A DNA stretch of 34,973 nt from JACZUI01 sp965216725. Its GTDB lineage: Bacteria > Actinomycetota > Acidimicrobiia > Spongiisociales > ZC4RG35. The notes under the pieces are model-generated. The model made no database searches. It was not told where the DNA came from and saw only the letters and a program-made list of their open reading frames with translations. Shown piece by piece: positions 1 to 8,619 of this stretch. The first letter of the stretch is position 1. Each line of letters begins with the position of its first letter. The stretch is taken from the NCBI GenBank assembly GCA_965216725.1, contig CBDCGI010000013.1, positions 1-34,973 of the forward strand. The letters run 5' to 3'. The position numbers were made by a program, and so were the translations under genes.

Positions 1-2244
1 ACTTATGATGGAAATACTGCGCGAATCTATATTAATGGAGAATTAATTGCCTCAGATGGTGCTGCAAGTGGAGCATTAGCAAACAGTGGTAGTTCTCCTT
101 TAACATTGGGTATTGCTCGTCCAAATGTAGAGCGTTGGGGAGATTTCAATGGTTTCATGGATGAGGTAAGAATCTTCAATTCTGTGTTAACTCAAGCGCA
201 AATCCAAAATTATATGCATGATGGTACTGTAGCTGGTTCTGTAACTCATCTTCAATTAGATGGTAATACAACTGCTGCTACTGGAACAAATGGAACTAAT
301 AATGGTGTGGCATTTGCTAATGCAGATTTTATTACCTATAGTTGGTCTGGTCCAGGTGGTTGGACAACCACTACAACTGGTAGCACTGTAACACATTCTG
401 GAGTGAATAATATTGGAACACAGACATATACTGTAACAGCAAGTAATTATTCTTGTCCTTCTTTAACAGGAGGTAGTACTTCATTTACAGTTAATGTATA
501 TGATGATCCTTCAGTAACTTCTATATTACCTGCAACTCAAGAAGTTTGTGTTAATGTTGCACCAAGTGCACTTACTGTAACAGCTGCTGATGGTACTGGT
601 AATTATACTTATCAATGGCAATCATCTGCAACTAGTGGTTCTGGTTTTGCAAATGTAAGTGGTGGTACAGGAGCAAATACTGCTTCTTATACTCCAGCTG
701 CAACTGCTACATCTGGAACAACTTATTATAGATGTGTTGTTGGAGATTCAGAATCTGGATGTGATGATATAAATTCAGCTGAAGTAACAGTGGTGGTAGC
801 TGATGAACCTACTGTAGCTGATGCAAATGCAAGTGGTGATCCAAAAATATTTACTTGTGATAATTCTGTGGAAGTATTTGCAAATACTGCTGCTGTTGGA
901 ACAGGAACATGGTCATCACCAACACATACTATTGCCCCAGAATTGGGTTATACATTAAATGATGCAAATGCAGTAATTAGAGTAACAGGTACTGGAGCAC
1001 TTACTCTAAGATGGACAATCTCTACAGGAACAGGATGTACTGATAGTCAAAATGATGTGGTTATTAACCTACCAGCTACTACGTCAACTCTTGAAACTGA
1101 TTTAGGACAATGGTGTGCTAATTGTAATATTGGAAGTGGAATTTCTAGAACAATGTATTCTACTGATGATGGAGAGGAAATTGCATGGGTTAGAGATTTA
1201 GGTGGAGGACTTGGAGATGTTGAAGTTAGTGTAACTATAAATGCAGCGCCAGGAGCGGTTGATGCTAATCAACCTAATCCAGCAGGAGGTACTTTCCAAA
1301 TGACTTACTTGGAAAGAGTATGGACAATCTCTCCTACAAATCAAGTACAGGCTCAGATTGAACTTTATTTCTCAGGGCAAGATTATTTAGATATGGTTGC
1401 AGCAGCAGCAGCAAATCCAATTTCTCATAAAATCAATAGTCCTGCTGATTTAAGATGTACTAAAATAGCTGGTAGTACAGGAAGTTGTGCAACTGGAGCT
1501 GAGGCAATAACTGAAGCTGATTCTAGAGCAGTTCTAGAGCCAATTGTTAGTACTAACTTACCTGCAACTAATGCAGCTGTAGTTCCAGGTACTAAATATA
1601 AGGTGGTTATAGAACCTTCAACTTATTCTACTTTCTTCCTTCATGGAGCAGGTAGAGTTCCGGGCTCTAGTGCCTTACCAGTTGAGCTTGTCAGTTTAAC
1701 AGCTACTGCTTTAACTAGTACTATTCAATTGGATTGGGTAACTGCATCAGAATTAAATAATGAGAAGTTTGAGATCCAAAGAAGTACAGATGGAGTAAAC
1801 TTTGATTATGTTGGTGAAGTAGCTGGTAATGGTACAACCAATGAAATCAGTGAATACCAATTTGTAGATGCTGATGTAGTAGCTGGGGTAACCTACTACT
1901 ATAGATTAAAACAAATTGATTTTGATGGAACTTCTGAGTTGTCAGATGTAGTAAGTGCAACAATTGGTGCAAGTGCTGTGTTTGCAGTAGGAGAATTTGT
2001 TCCTAACCCAACTACAACTACAGCAAATACTACTATTGAAATAGCATCTCCTTATGAAAGTGATGTAGAATTTAGAGTATATGATGTATTAGGTAAAGAG
2101 GTAAAACTATTTACTACAGAAATTGTAGAGGGCGTAAACAAAGTAACAAATATTGATGTAACTGGATTAACTAAAGGAAACTATATTGTGACCATTAGTA
2201 CAGATAAAGATCAAGTTACTAAGAAGCTTTCGATTGTAGAATAG
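1..2244 (+). CDS. Secreted LamG / Ig-like repeat protein with type IX sorting tail, 5' end outside window
   Basis: The reading frame is open from base 1, so this is the C-terminal 747 residues of a larger protein. The first ~65 residues resemble the end of a LamG (concanavalin A-like) domain, with IYINGE and MDEVRIFN motifs. Ig/PKD-like segments rich in Thr, Ser and Gly follow, with paired cysteines and a YQWQSSA motif. Near residue 555 there is a fibronectin-like region starting LPVELVSL with a DWVTASELNNEKFEIQRS motif, common in Bacteroidota. The last ~85 residues (VPNPTTT, VYDVLGKEV, GNYIVTI, KKLSIVE) match a type A type IX secretion C-terminal domain. I infer a cell-surface or released adhesin or binding protein; the ligand is unknown. 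A strong terminator follows. Confidence 0.85.
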   Translation, partial: TYDGNTARIYINGELIASDGAASGALANSGSSPLTLGIARPNVERWGDFNGFMDEVRIFNSVLTQAQIQNYMHDGTVAGSVTHLQLDGNTTAATGTNGTNNGVAFANADFITYSWSGPGGWTTTTTGSTVTHSGVNNIGTQTYTVTASNYSCPSLTGGSTSFTVNVYDDPSVTSILPATQEVCVNVAPSALTVTAADGTGNYTYQWQSSATSGSGFANVSGGTGANTASYTPAATATSGTTYYRCVVGDSESGCDDINSAEVTVVVADEPTVADANASGDPKIFTCDNSVEVFANTAAVGTGTWSSPTHTIAPELGYTLNDANAVIRVTGTGALTLRWTISTGTGCTDSQNDVVINLPATTSTLETDLGQWCANCNIGSGISRTMYSTDDGEEIAWVRDLGGGLGDVEVSVTINAAPGAVDANQPNPAGGTFQMTYLERVWTISPTNQVQAQIELYFSGQDYLDMVAAAAANPISHKINSPADLRCTKIAGSTGSCATGAEAITEADSRAVLEPIVSTNLPATNAAVVPGTKYKVVIEPSTYSTFFLHGAGRVPGSSALPVELVSLTATALTSTIQLDWVTASELNNEKFEIQRSTDGVNFDYVGEVAGNGTTNEISEYQFVDADVVAGVTYYYRLKQIDFDGTSELSDVVSATIGASAVFAVGEFVPNPTTTTANTTIEIASPYESDVEFRVYDVLGKEVKLFTTEIVEGVNKVTNIDVTGLTKGNYIVTISTDKDQVTKKLSIVE

Positions 2245-2261
2245 TTAATCTCAATTATATG

Positions 2262-2300
2262 AAAAAGGGTAGTCTAGTTTTGGACTACCCTTTTTTATTT
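2262..2300 (+). terminator. Rho-independent terminator after the secreted protein
   Basis: A perfect 13-bp stem pairs AAAAAGGGTAGTC (2262-2274) with GACTACCCTTTTT (2283-2295) around an 8-base loop, and a T-rich tract follows. It begins 17 bases after the stop codon at 2244 and separates this gene from the hydrolase downstream. Confidence 0.85.
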
Positions 2301-2312
2301 TATAAGAGCTGA

Positions 2313-2344
2313 TTGTTTTCAATCTATTTAATTAATTAAATTTG
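2313..2344 (+). promoter_or_regulatory. Bacteroidota-type promoter for the hydrolase gene
   Basis: TAAATTTG at 2337-2344 matches the Bacteroidota -7 element TAnnTTTG. A TTG lies at 2313-2315, 21 bases upstream, within the usual TTG-N17-23 spacing. The start codon at 2356 would leave a very short leader. Confidence 0.55.
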
Positions 2345-2355
2345 CTAAAATAGAT

Positions 2356-3210
2356 ATGCAACATCACAACATAAATGTAAATGGAATCAACCTTCACTAT
2401 GTGAAGGCAGGTTCAGGTAAAAAGTTAGTTGTTCTTATTCATGGATGGCCAGAATTCTGGTATAGTTGGAGAGCACAAATTGAAGAGTTGTCAAAGCAAT
2501 ATACTGTAGTTGCCCCTGATTTGAGAGGCTTCAACAAGTCAGATAAGCCTAAAGGAATCAAGAATTATACCATGGAGCTTGTTAGTAAAGACATAGTAGA
2601 GCTTATAAAAAAACTTGGTTATGAGAAAGCACATATTGTTGGTCATGATTGGGGAGGAAGCGTAGCATGGACTTTAGGAATGCATCATTCAGAGGTTGTT
2701 GATAAATTAGCTGTGCTTAATTGTCCTCATCCAGGAGTGTTTTTAAAAGAGTTGAGATCTAATTTCAAGCAACTTCAAAAAAGTTGGTATATGTTCTTTT
2801 TTCAACTTCCAGTTCTACCAGAGTGGTATTTGAAAAGAGATTTATTTAAGACCTTTAAAAATGCTTTTCGTGGTTGGGCTTATAATAAATCTGCATTTGA
2901 CGATAATACAATTAACAAGTATGTAGAAGCTTATTCTCAAAAAGGAGCCCTAACAAGTAGCTTGAATTATTATCGAGCGGCTTTACAGTTAGGAGCAAAA
3001 AGTAGGAAACAAAGGAATAAAAAAATAATAGTACCTACACGTTTAATTTGGGGAGAGAATGATAAAGCATTAGGTATTGAAATGACCTATAATATGGAAA
3101 AGTTCTTTGAGAACGAATTTGAAGTTAAATACATTCCTAATTGCAGCCATTGGGTACAACAAGATGAACCTCAAAAAGTAAATGAATATTTATTAGAATT
3201 TTTAAACTAA
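2356..3210 (+). CDS. Alpha/beta hydrolase, soluble epoxide hydrolase-like
   Basis: A full-length 284-residue alpha/beta hydrolase. The oxyanion motif HGWPEFWYSW is at 29-38. The nucleophile elbow GHDWGG is at 96-101, with Asp98 as nucleophile. The acid is Asp236 in WGENDKALG and the base is His265 in NCSHWVQQDEP. Asp rather than Ser as nucleophile, together with lid tyrosines (Tyr145 region and NYYRA at 204-208), indicates an epoxide hydrolase. A haloalkane dehalogenase is a less likely alternative. No signal peptide is visible, so it is probably cytoplasmic. It has its own promoter and is probably co-transcribed with the lipoprotein gene 33 bases downstream. The physiological substrate cannot be told from sequence. 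Confidence 0.85.
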   Translation: MQHHNINVNGINLHYVKAGSGKKLVVLIHGWPEFWYSWRAQIEELSKQYTVVAPDLRGFNKSDKPKGIKNYTMELVSKDIVELIKKLGYEKAHIVGHDWGGSVAWTLGMHHSEVVDKLAVLNCPHPGVFLKELRSNFKQLQKSWYMFFFQLPVLPEWYLKRDLFKTFKNAFRGWAYNKSAFDDNTINKYVEAYSQKGALTSSLNYYRAALQLGAKSRKQRNKKIIVPTRLIWGENDKALGIEMTYNMEKFFENEFEVKYIPNCSHWVQQDEPQKVNEYLLEFLN

Positions 3211-3243
3211 ATAATTTAACATATTTAATTCAAAAGATATTTT

Positions 3244-3699
3244 ATGAAACACCATTTCTTTTTATTCTTTAGTTCAATAATTTTATTTGCTGCTTGCTCA
3301 AAGAAAGAGATAAAGCCAAGTTTTAAGACTTTAGAGAATGTTTCTTTCCAACGAATAGATGGAAACATCCAAATTAATGCTGATGTAGTTATGCATAACC
3401 CCAATCCAGTAGGAATTACTATTCAAGGTTCTGAATTTGATTTAGAATTAAATCAAAAAGCAATTGGAACTGTGGTACAAAGAAACCCTTTCCAAGCTGA
3501 AGCAAAATCTGACTTTAAAATACCTGTTACTTACATTTTTGAGCCCGATAATATTGTAAAAAGTTTACTCTTAGGAGGATTAGGGATGCTTACCTCAAAA
3601 GAGGCAGATTTCTTGATTAGTGGAAATGTAGAGGTTAAGGTAATTAAGCAAAAATTTTCAATCCCTATAAACACAACAAAAAAAGTGAGTTTAAAGTAA
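3244..3699 (+). CDS. LEA type 2-like lipoprotein
   Basis: A 151-residue protein with a short hydrophobic signal ending in a lipobox, FAAC, with Cys18 as the lipidation site. The rest resembles a LEA_2/WHy (late embryogenesis abundant type 2) beta-sandwich: an N-terminal strand, a VVMHNPNPVGITIQG motif near 48-62 typical of this fold, and alternating strands to the end. Such small lipoproteins are frequent in Bacteroidota and their role is unknown. The gene follows the hydrolase closely with no terminator between, so co-transcription is likely. It converges with purT; the two stop codons are only a few bases apart. Confidence 0.75.
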   Translation: MKHHFFLFFSSIILFAACSKKEIKPSFKTLENVSFQRIDGNIQINADVVMHNPNPVGITIQGSEFDLELNQKAIGTVVQRNPFQAEAKSDFKIPVTYIFEPDNIVKSLLLGGLGMLTSKEADFLISGNVEVKVIKQKFSIPINTTKKVSLK

Positions 3700-3707
3700 A
3701 TAATTAA

Positions 3708-4868
3708 CTACTTCACTGTAATATTTACAGCACTATCTCTTCCAATCTTTCTTAAAGTATCAATAGAACTTCCTATCTGATCGCTTACAGTAATTACACC
3801 CATTCTTCTATATGGACGGGCATTAGGCTTTCCAAATAATTTAATATCAACAAGTGGATGTTTTAAAGTGTCAGAAACCCCATTAAAAGTTGGATTGTCA
3901 ATATAATCATTAGCTAAAACAACTGTGCTAACACCATTTTTTTCTAATCTAATTTCTGGTATTGATAAACCTAAAATAGCTCTCACATGTAGTTCAAATT
4001 CATTTAGATTTTGGGTATTTCCTAAGGTAACCATTCCTGTATCATGAGGACGTGGAGATAATTCAGAAAAATAGACCCCATCTTTTCCAATAAAAAACTC
4101 AACACCCCAAATTCCTGCGCCCCCTAAGGCTAAGGTAACTTTCTTAGCCATTTCTTGGGCTTCAGTAAGCTGTGTTTCGCTAATTTGTGCGGGTTGCCAA
4201 CTTTCTTGGTAATCACCACGCTCCTGTCTATGACCAATGGGTGGACAAAAAAGAACTTTACCATCTAAGGTTGTTACAGTTAACAAGGTAATTTCTAAAT
4301 CAAATTCAACAAAAGATTCTACAATAACCTCAGCCATATCCCCTCTAGAACCTTCTACAGCATAAGTCCATGCCTTTGAAATATCTGCTTCAGATTTAAC
4401 AACAGATTGACCTTTGCCAGAAGAAGACATTAATGGTTTTACTACACAAGGAAGCCCTACCTGATTAACACCTTTTTTTAATTCTATCTCACTTGTTGCA
4501 TATTTAAAATTTGCAGTACGTAATCCTAAATCATTAGCGGCTAAATCTCTAATTGCTTTTCTATTCATAGTGTAGTTTGCTGCTTTAGCACTAGGGACAA
4601 CTTGAATCCCTCTAGATTCATAATCGTAAAAACGCTCTGTCCTAATAGCTTCAATTTCTGGCACTATTAAATCAGGTTGATGTTTGGCAACTATTGCATC
4701 AAGTGCAGCACTATCTAACATGTTAATTACTTCAAATTCATCAGCTACTTGCATAGCAGGTGCTCCTTTATAGCTGTCAGTTGCAACCACATATTGTCCT
4801 AATCTTTGAGCTGCAATAACAAATTCTTTTCCCAACTCTCCAGATCCTAATAAAAGTATTTTTTTCAT
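3708..4868 (-). CDS. purT: Formate-dependent phosphoribosylglycinamide formyltransferase
   Basis: A 386-residue ATP-grasp enzyme, close to the 392 residues of E. coli PurT. It makes formyl-GAR from GAR, formate and ATP in purine synthesis, in place of folate-dependent PurN. The N-terminal GSGELGKEF nucleotide loop (8-16) starts the preATP-grasp domain. The stretch VPEIEAIRTERF, the KPLMSSSGKGQS phosphate-binding loop (near 144-155), the GVEFF segment and SPRPHDTGMVTL (near 270) are PurT signatures. The gene diverges from typA, with a promoter -7 box almost touching its start codon and an inverted repeat just upstream. Confidence 0.95.
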   Translation of the reverse strand: MKKILLLGSGELGKEFVIAAQRLGQYVVATDSYKGAPAMQVADEFEVINMLDSAALDAIVAKHQPDLIVPEIEAIRTERFYDYESRGIQVVPSAKAANYTMNRKAIRDLAANDLGLRTANFKYATSEIELKKGVNQVGLPCVVKPLMSSSGKGQSVVKSEADISKAWTYAVEGSRGDMAEVIVESFVEFDLEITLLTVTTLDGKVLFCPPIGHRQERGDYQESWQPAQISETQLTEAQEMAKKVTLALGGAGIWGVEFFIGKDGVYFSELSPRPHDTGMVTLGNTQNLNEFELHVRAILGLSIPEIRLEKNGVSTVVLANDYIDNPTFNGVSDTLKHPLVDIKLFGKPNARPYRRMGVITVSDQIGSSIDTLRKIGRDSAVNITVK

Positions 4869-4872
4869 ACAG

Positions 4873-4880
4873 CAAATATA
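4873..4880 (-). promoter_or_regulatory. -7 promoter element of purT
   Basis: Read on the minus strand this is TATATTTG, a match to TAnnTTTG. Only four bases separate it from the purT ATG, so the transcript would begin at or next to the start codon and be leaderless or nearly so. No TTG at the standard distance was found; that region is occupied by the inverted repeat. Confidence 0.5.
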
Positions 4881-4886
4881 ATCTTT

Positions 4887-4922
4887 AACCTGTTAGGTTG
4901 AACTTACCCAACCTAACAGGTT
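4887..4922. repeat. Perfect inverted repeat in the purT/typA divergent intergenic region
   Basis: The 14-bp arms AACCTGTTAGGTTG (4887-4900) and CAACCTAACAGGTT (4909-4922) are exact reverse complements around an 8-base spacer. Each arm is itself nearly palindromic (AACCT..AGGTT). Related AACCTG-type palindromes occur as interspersed intergenic repeats in many Bacteroidota. It lies over the expected -33 region of the purT promoter, so an operator role is also possible. There is no T-run, so it is not a standard terminator. Confidence 0.7.
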
Positions 4923-4989
4923 GAGTAAACTTACTTTTTAATTCATAATAGCTTAGCATTTGCAAAATCATTAAGAGGAATAACACTCT

Positions 4990-4997
4990 TATCTTTG
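4990..4997 (+). promoter_or_regulatory. -7 promoter element of typA
   Basis: TATCTTTG matches TAnnTTTG and lies 20 bases before the typA start codon. The nearest upstream TTG (4960-4962) is 27 bases away, longer than the usual spacing, so only the -7 box is well supported. Confidence 0.5.
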
Positions 4998-5017
4998 CGC
5001 TCGCAATTAGTGTAATT

Positions 5018-6826
5018 ATGGAAATCAGAAATATAGCGATTATAGCACACGTAGATCATGGTAAAACAACTTTGGTCGATAAAATATTGATTCAAGGAAA
5101 ATTATTTCAAGCGCACCAAGAGGTAGGAGAATTAATTATGGATAGCAATGATTTAGAAAAGGAGCGTGGGATTACGATTACAAGTAAAAATGTGTCAGTA
5201 GAGTATAAAGGGGTTAAGATTAACATTATTGATACACCTGGTCACGCTGATTTTGGAGGAGAGGTAGAAAGAGTCTTAAAAATGACTGATGGTGTAATTT
5301 TATTAGTTGATGCTTTTGAAGGACCTATGCCTCAGACTCGTTTTGTATTACAGAAGGCTATTTCATTAGGATTGAAACCTATGGTAGTTATCAATAAAGT
5401 GGATAAAGAAAATTGTACGCCAGAAGAAGTACATGAGAAAGTTTTTGATTTAATGTTTGCCCTAGATGCAACTGAAGAACAGTTAGATTTTCCAGAATAT
5501 TATGGTTCTGCTAAAAATGGTTGGATGGGTAAAGATTGGAAAACACCAACAGAAGATATTACACCATTACTAGATGGAATTATTGAGCATATCCCAGCAC
5601 CTAAGACAGAAGAAGGATCTTTGCAAATGCAAGTTACTTCTTTAGATTTTTCATCTTATACTGGGCGATTAGCAATTGGTAGAGTTCATAGAGGCGCTTT
5701 AGCTGTAAATATGCCTGTAAGCTTGGTAAAAAGAGATGGCTCTATTACTAAATCAAGAGTAAAAGAATTAATGGTCTTTGAAGGATTGGGTAAAAAGAAA
5801 GTCACAGAGGTTAAAGCAGGAGAAATTTGCGCTGTAATGGGGCTTGAAGGATTTGAAATTGGAGATACTATTTGTGATGCGGAAAACCCAGAAGGGTTGG
5901 AACCAATAGCTATTGATGAACCAACAATGAGTATGTTGTTTACGATAAATAATTCGCCATTCTTTGGTAAAGAAGGAAAGTTTGTAACCTCACGCCATAT
6001 CAAAGAGCGTTTGGATAAGGAGTTAGAAAGGAATTTAGCTTTAAGAGTAGAGCAAGGAGAAACGGCAGATAGTTTTATTGTCTTTGGACGTGGTATTCTT
6101 CACTTATCAGTTTTGATAGAGACTATGCGTAGAGAGGGATATGAACTTCAAGTTGGGCAACCTCAAGTATTGATAAAGCAAATTGATGGTAAAAAGTGCG
6201 AGCCTATAGAGCAGTTAACAGTTGATGTACCTGAGGTAGTGAGTGGAAAGGTCATTGAAATGGTAACTAAGAAGAAAGGTGAAATGTTATCAATGGTTTT
6301 AAAGGGAGACAGGGTACTTTTAGAGTTTGAAATTCCTTCAAGAGGAATTATGGGTCTAAGAAACGATATGTTAACTGCTACCGCGGGAGAGGCTATTATG
6401 AATCATAGATTTAAGGAATACGCGCCTTTTAAGGGTGAAATACCAAGTAGGATAAATGGATCTTTGATTTCTTTATTTACTGGAACTTCAATTCCATACT
6501 CAATGGATAAATTGCAAGATCGTGGGAAGTTCTTTATTGGCCCAGGAGAAGAAGTATATACGGGTATGGTAATTGGAGAAAATAGCCGAGAAAATGATTT
6601 AGAAGTGAATGTTACCAAGGCTAAAAAGCAATCAAATGTGCGTTCTTCTGGCGCAGATGATAAAGTAAAATTAGCGCCTCCAATTCGCTTTAGCTTGGAA
6701 GAAGCCATGGAATATATTCAAGCTGATGAGTATGTTGAATTAACACCTACTTCTATAAGGCTAAGAAAGATTCACTTAACTGAAGTGGAAAGAAAGCGAG
6801 CAAAACAAAAACTAGCTTCTGTATAA
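5018..6826 (+). CDS. typA: Ribosome-associated translational GTPase TypA/BipA
   Basis: A 602-residue protein, full family length. The G domain shows G1 AHVDHGKTT (10-18), the switch I motif KERGITI, G3 DTPGHADFGGEVERV and G4 NKVD. It continues into an EF-Tu-like domain II, EF-G-like domains III and V, and the TypA-specific C-terminal region (GLRNDMLTATAGEAIMNH, then VNVTKAKKQSNVRSSG). TypA binds ribosomes and acts in large-subunit assembly and stress or cold adaptation. It is a single gene with its own promoter, divergent from purT. The coding sequence is intact, showing that sequence quality is good in this part of the window. Confidence 0.95.
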   Translation: MEIRNIAIIAHVDHGKTTLVDKILIQGKLFQAHQEVGELIMDSNDLEKERGITITSKNVSVEYKGVKINIIDTPGHADFGGEVERVLKMTDGVILLVDAFEGPMPQTRFVLQKAISLGLKPMVVINKVDKENCTPEEVHEKVFDLMFALDATEEQLDFPEYYGSAKNGWMGKDWKTPTEDITPLLDGIIEHIPAPKTEEGSLQMQVTSLDFSSYTGRLAIGRVHRGALAVNMPVSLVKRDGSITKSRVKELMVFEGLGKKKVTEVKAGEICAVMGLEGFEIGDTICDAENPEGLEPIAIDEPTMSMLFTINNSPFFGKEGKFVTSRHIKERLDKELERNLALRVEQGETADSFIVFGRGILHLSVLIETMRREGYELQVGQPQVLIKQIDGKKCEPIEQLTVDVPEVVSGKVIEMVTKKKGEMLSMVLKGDRVLLEFEIPSRGIMGLRNDMLTATAGEAIMNHRFKEYAPFKGEIPSRINGSLISLFTGTSIPYSMDKLQDRGKFFIGPGEEVYTGMVIGENSRENDLEVNVTKAKKQSNVRSSGADDKVKLAPPIRFSLEEAMEYIQADEYVELTPTSIRLRKIHLTEVERKRAKQKLASV

Positions 6827-6854
6827 ATTAAGCCTATTTTAGCTGAGCATTTAT

Positions 6855-7223
6855 TTACCATGGTTTTTCAAAATCTTCGGGTGCAAAAGTTTTATTTCGT
6901 TCTATAAATTGTGTGACACTAGGGGTGTTACTTTTCTTATTGGTCATTTTTCTAATTAATGCTAATGGGGTTAGCATAAGATAAAAGACTGTTGTAAGTA
7001 ATAATCCATTTAGAATTTTTCCAATAGTGTTTTTAACTGCTTCTAAAAAGCGAATAAAATAAATCCCTAGGGAAGGGAATGCCAAGCCAATAAATCCAAT
7101 GCTTAATGGAATATAGGTAATCCAATAAATGCCTTTGTGATGAAAAAAAATAATACTCAAAATCAAGGTACCAATTACTGGACCTAGCAGAGCCTTATAA
7201 TATTCTATACTTTCTTTCTGCAT
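6855..7223 (-). CDS. SxtJ-like small membrane protein
   Basis: A 122-residue protein with three hydrophobic spans: LLGPVIGTLILSIIFF, a second covering ITYIPLSIGFIGLAFPSLGI, and a third at ILNGLLLTTVFYLMLTPLAL. A polar C-terminal tail ends in EDFEKPW. The size, topology, PLAL segment and position fit the SxtJ family, named from the saxitoxin cluster where it sits beside carbamoyltransferase sxtI. Its function is unknown. It is the last gene of a minus-strand cassette, three bases after the DUF5989 gene, and converges with typA. The assignment rests on both resemblance and context. Confidence 0.7.
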   Translation of the reverse strand: MQKESIEYYKALLGPVIGTLILSIIFFHHKGIYWITYIPLSIGFIGLAFPSLGIYFIRFLEAVKNTIGKILNGLLLTTVFYLMLTPLALIRKMTNKKSNTPSVTQFIERNKTFAPEDFEKPW

Positions 7224-7226
7224 ATA

Positions 7227-7376
7227 CTAGAAGATAGTATAAACGAATGGAGCTACTGTACTGCTTCCTCCAACTAATATGAGTACTGCCAATAATAAAA
7301 GAACGAGAATAATAGGTGTAAGCCACCATTTTTTTCGCTCCATCATAAATTGCCAAAGTTCTTTTAATGATTCCAT
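7227..7376 (-). CDS. DUF5989 (SxtK-like) 49-residue membrane protein
   Basis: A short gene encoding 49 residues that begin MESLKELWQFMMERKKWW. One transmembrane span (LTPIILVLLLLAVLILV) follows, then a GGSSTVAPFVYTIF tail. The pattern of an amphipathic ELWQFM..RKKWW helix, one span and a GSS..APF.YT.F end is characteristic of DUF5989, which is found beside carbamoyltransferases and SxtJ proteins. sxtK of saxitoxin clusters is of similar size and position. Only three bases separate it from the sxtJ-like gene and 19 from the SGNH gene, so all are probably one operon. Its molecular role is unknown; it may anchor or assemble the enzyme complex at the membrane. Confidence 0.85.
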   Translation of the reverse strand: MESLKELWQFMMERKKWWLTPIILVLLLLAVLILVGGSSTVAPFVYTIF

Positions 7377-7395
7377 GATAATCTAAATTAACCTA

Positions 7396-8619
7396 TTATT
7401 TATAAGTATGCAATTCAAGTAATGAATAAACACAATCTGCAAATAGTTCATTTCCTTTTGTATTGTGATGTTTATCTTGTGCCCAATAGAAATCTAATGG
7501 ATGAAATTGATTATTTTGAATAGTAGCAACATAACAAGTAGGTAAAAAAGCATATTTAATGTCACTATTTCTAAAGAAATTACCAAAAACTTGATCAAGA
7601 CCATAGTCTAACTTTGTACTCAAGAGTTCCCAGGAATTGGGATGTATAATCACTATAAAGTCAAAATTTTTAGCTTTAGATAAATCTTGAAATTGATTTA
7701 TGACAGTAGTTAAATCTGTATAGATTTTTTTGTTGGTGACCCGTTTTCCCTCTTTTTGGAATAATCTATCATATTTTAGAATATCATGTATAATATGCCT
7801 AAAAAGATAAAAACTGGCATAAAGAGGTTCCCAGTTAGGCCCTTTTTTTAGCTTGTTTTTTTTACGTTCTAGTCCTCCTTTGATAAATAAGTTATTTATA
7901 ACTGATGAATTTATGGCAAGAAAGACCATATCAGGATGATAACTCAACAAAGTATCTTTCAGAAGATGGTATGAACTTATTGGATCACTTTCAGCAACAC
8001 CAGCATTGATGCATGTAAAAGAAATAGGTTTGCTCTTTTTATAATTTAATTTTCTTTCCAAGTACTTTACCCATGTGGAGTCTTGTGCAGTTCCAACACC
8101 TTCTGTAAATGAATCTCCAAAACAAAAGATTCTAAACTCATTACTGTCTTTAGAATAATCTAAAGAAACTTCTCTTAATCCCAATTCATTATAAGTATGT
8201 GTATATCCAAATTCAGCTCTTTTGATTGTTTCAGAAGAATTAGGTTTGTTTACATCAAAGTTTTTCATAGACCCCAAACTCTGATTTCTAAACCATTGTG
8301 TTATAAAGCTAGAATACTTGTAAGGTGAATTATAAAATATTGAGCCTTTAGTTTCTCTTGTACTTGGATATTTCTTAACTATAAATCTTAATATAACTTC
8401 TCCAGTAAATATAGAAAATAGTATGGCAATGAGAGTTAGTTTAAGATAAGATTGTAGTTTCTTACTTCGAATCTTACTTGCAAAAACAAAACCTATTAAT
8501 TGAATAACTAATAAGGCTAGGATTGTGGTTAAAAATGAAATATTGTTACTACCTCCGAACAAAAAAGTAGCAATGGAAATGAGAACTAGTAAAAAAATTA
8601 TGCCCCTGTATAATTTCAT
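7396..8619 (-). CDS. Membrane-anchored SGNH/GDSL hydrolase-like protein
   Basis: Start 8619 gives 407 residues. This ATG forms an ATGA overlap with the stop of the carbamoyltransferase gene, which favours it over an in-frame start further upstream inside that gene. Three membrane spans occupy about residues 5-82. The C-terminal part shows SGNH features: block I FCFGDSFTEG (catalytic Ser170), a block III-like FLAINSS, and block V DKHH near 382-385 with the acid-base pair. Members hydrolyse or transfer acyl groups. In this cassette it may act on the carbamoylated product or a surface glycan, which is inference. The gene is translationally coupled to its upstream neighbour. Confidence 0.8.
   Translation of the reverse strand: MKLYRGIIFLLVLISIATFLFGGSNNISFLTTILALLVIQLIGFVFASKIRSKKLQSYLKLTLIAILFSIFTGEVILRFIVKKYPSTRETKGSIFYNSPYKYSSFITQWFRNQSLGSMKNFDVNKPNSSETIKRAEFGYTHTYNELGLREVSLDYSKDSNEFRIFCFGDSFTEGVGTAQDSTWVKYLERKLNYKKSKPISFTCINAGVAESDPISSYHLLKDTLLSYHPDMVFLAINSSVINNLFIKGGLERKKNKLKKGPNWEPLYASFYLFRHIIHDILKYDRLFQKEGKRVTNKKIYTDLTTVINQFQDLSKAKNFDFIVIIHPNSWELLSTKLDYGLDQVFGNFFRNSDIKYAFLPTCYVATIQNNQFHPLDFYWAQDKHHNTKGNELFADCVYSLLELHTYK

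Noticed and set aside
106..2244. Start of the secreted protein at the TTG of base 106
   Set aside because: The frame is open back to base 1 and the LamG-like sequence continues upstream, so the true start is outside the window.
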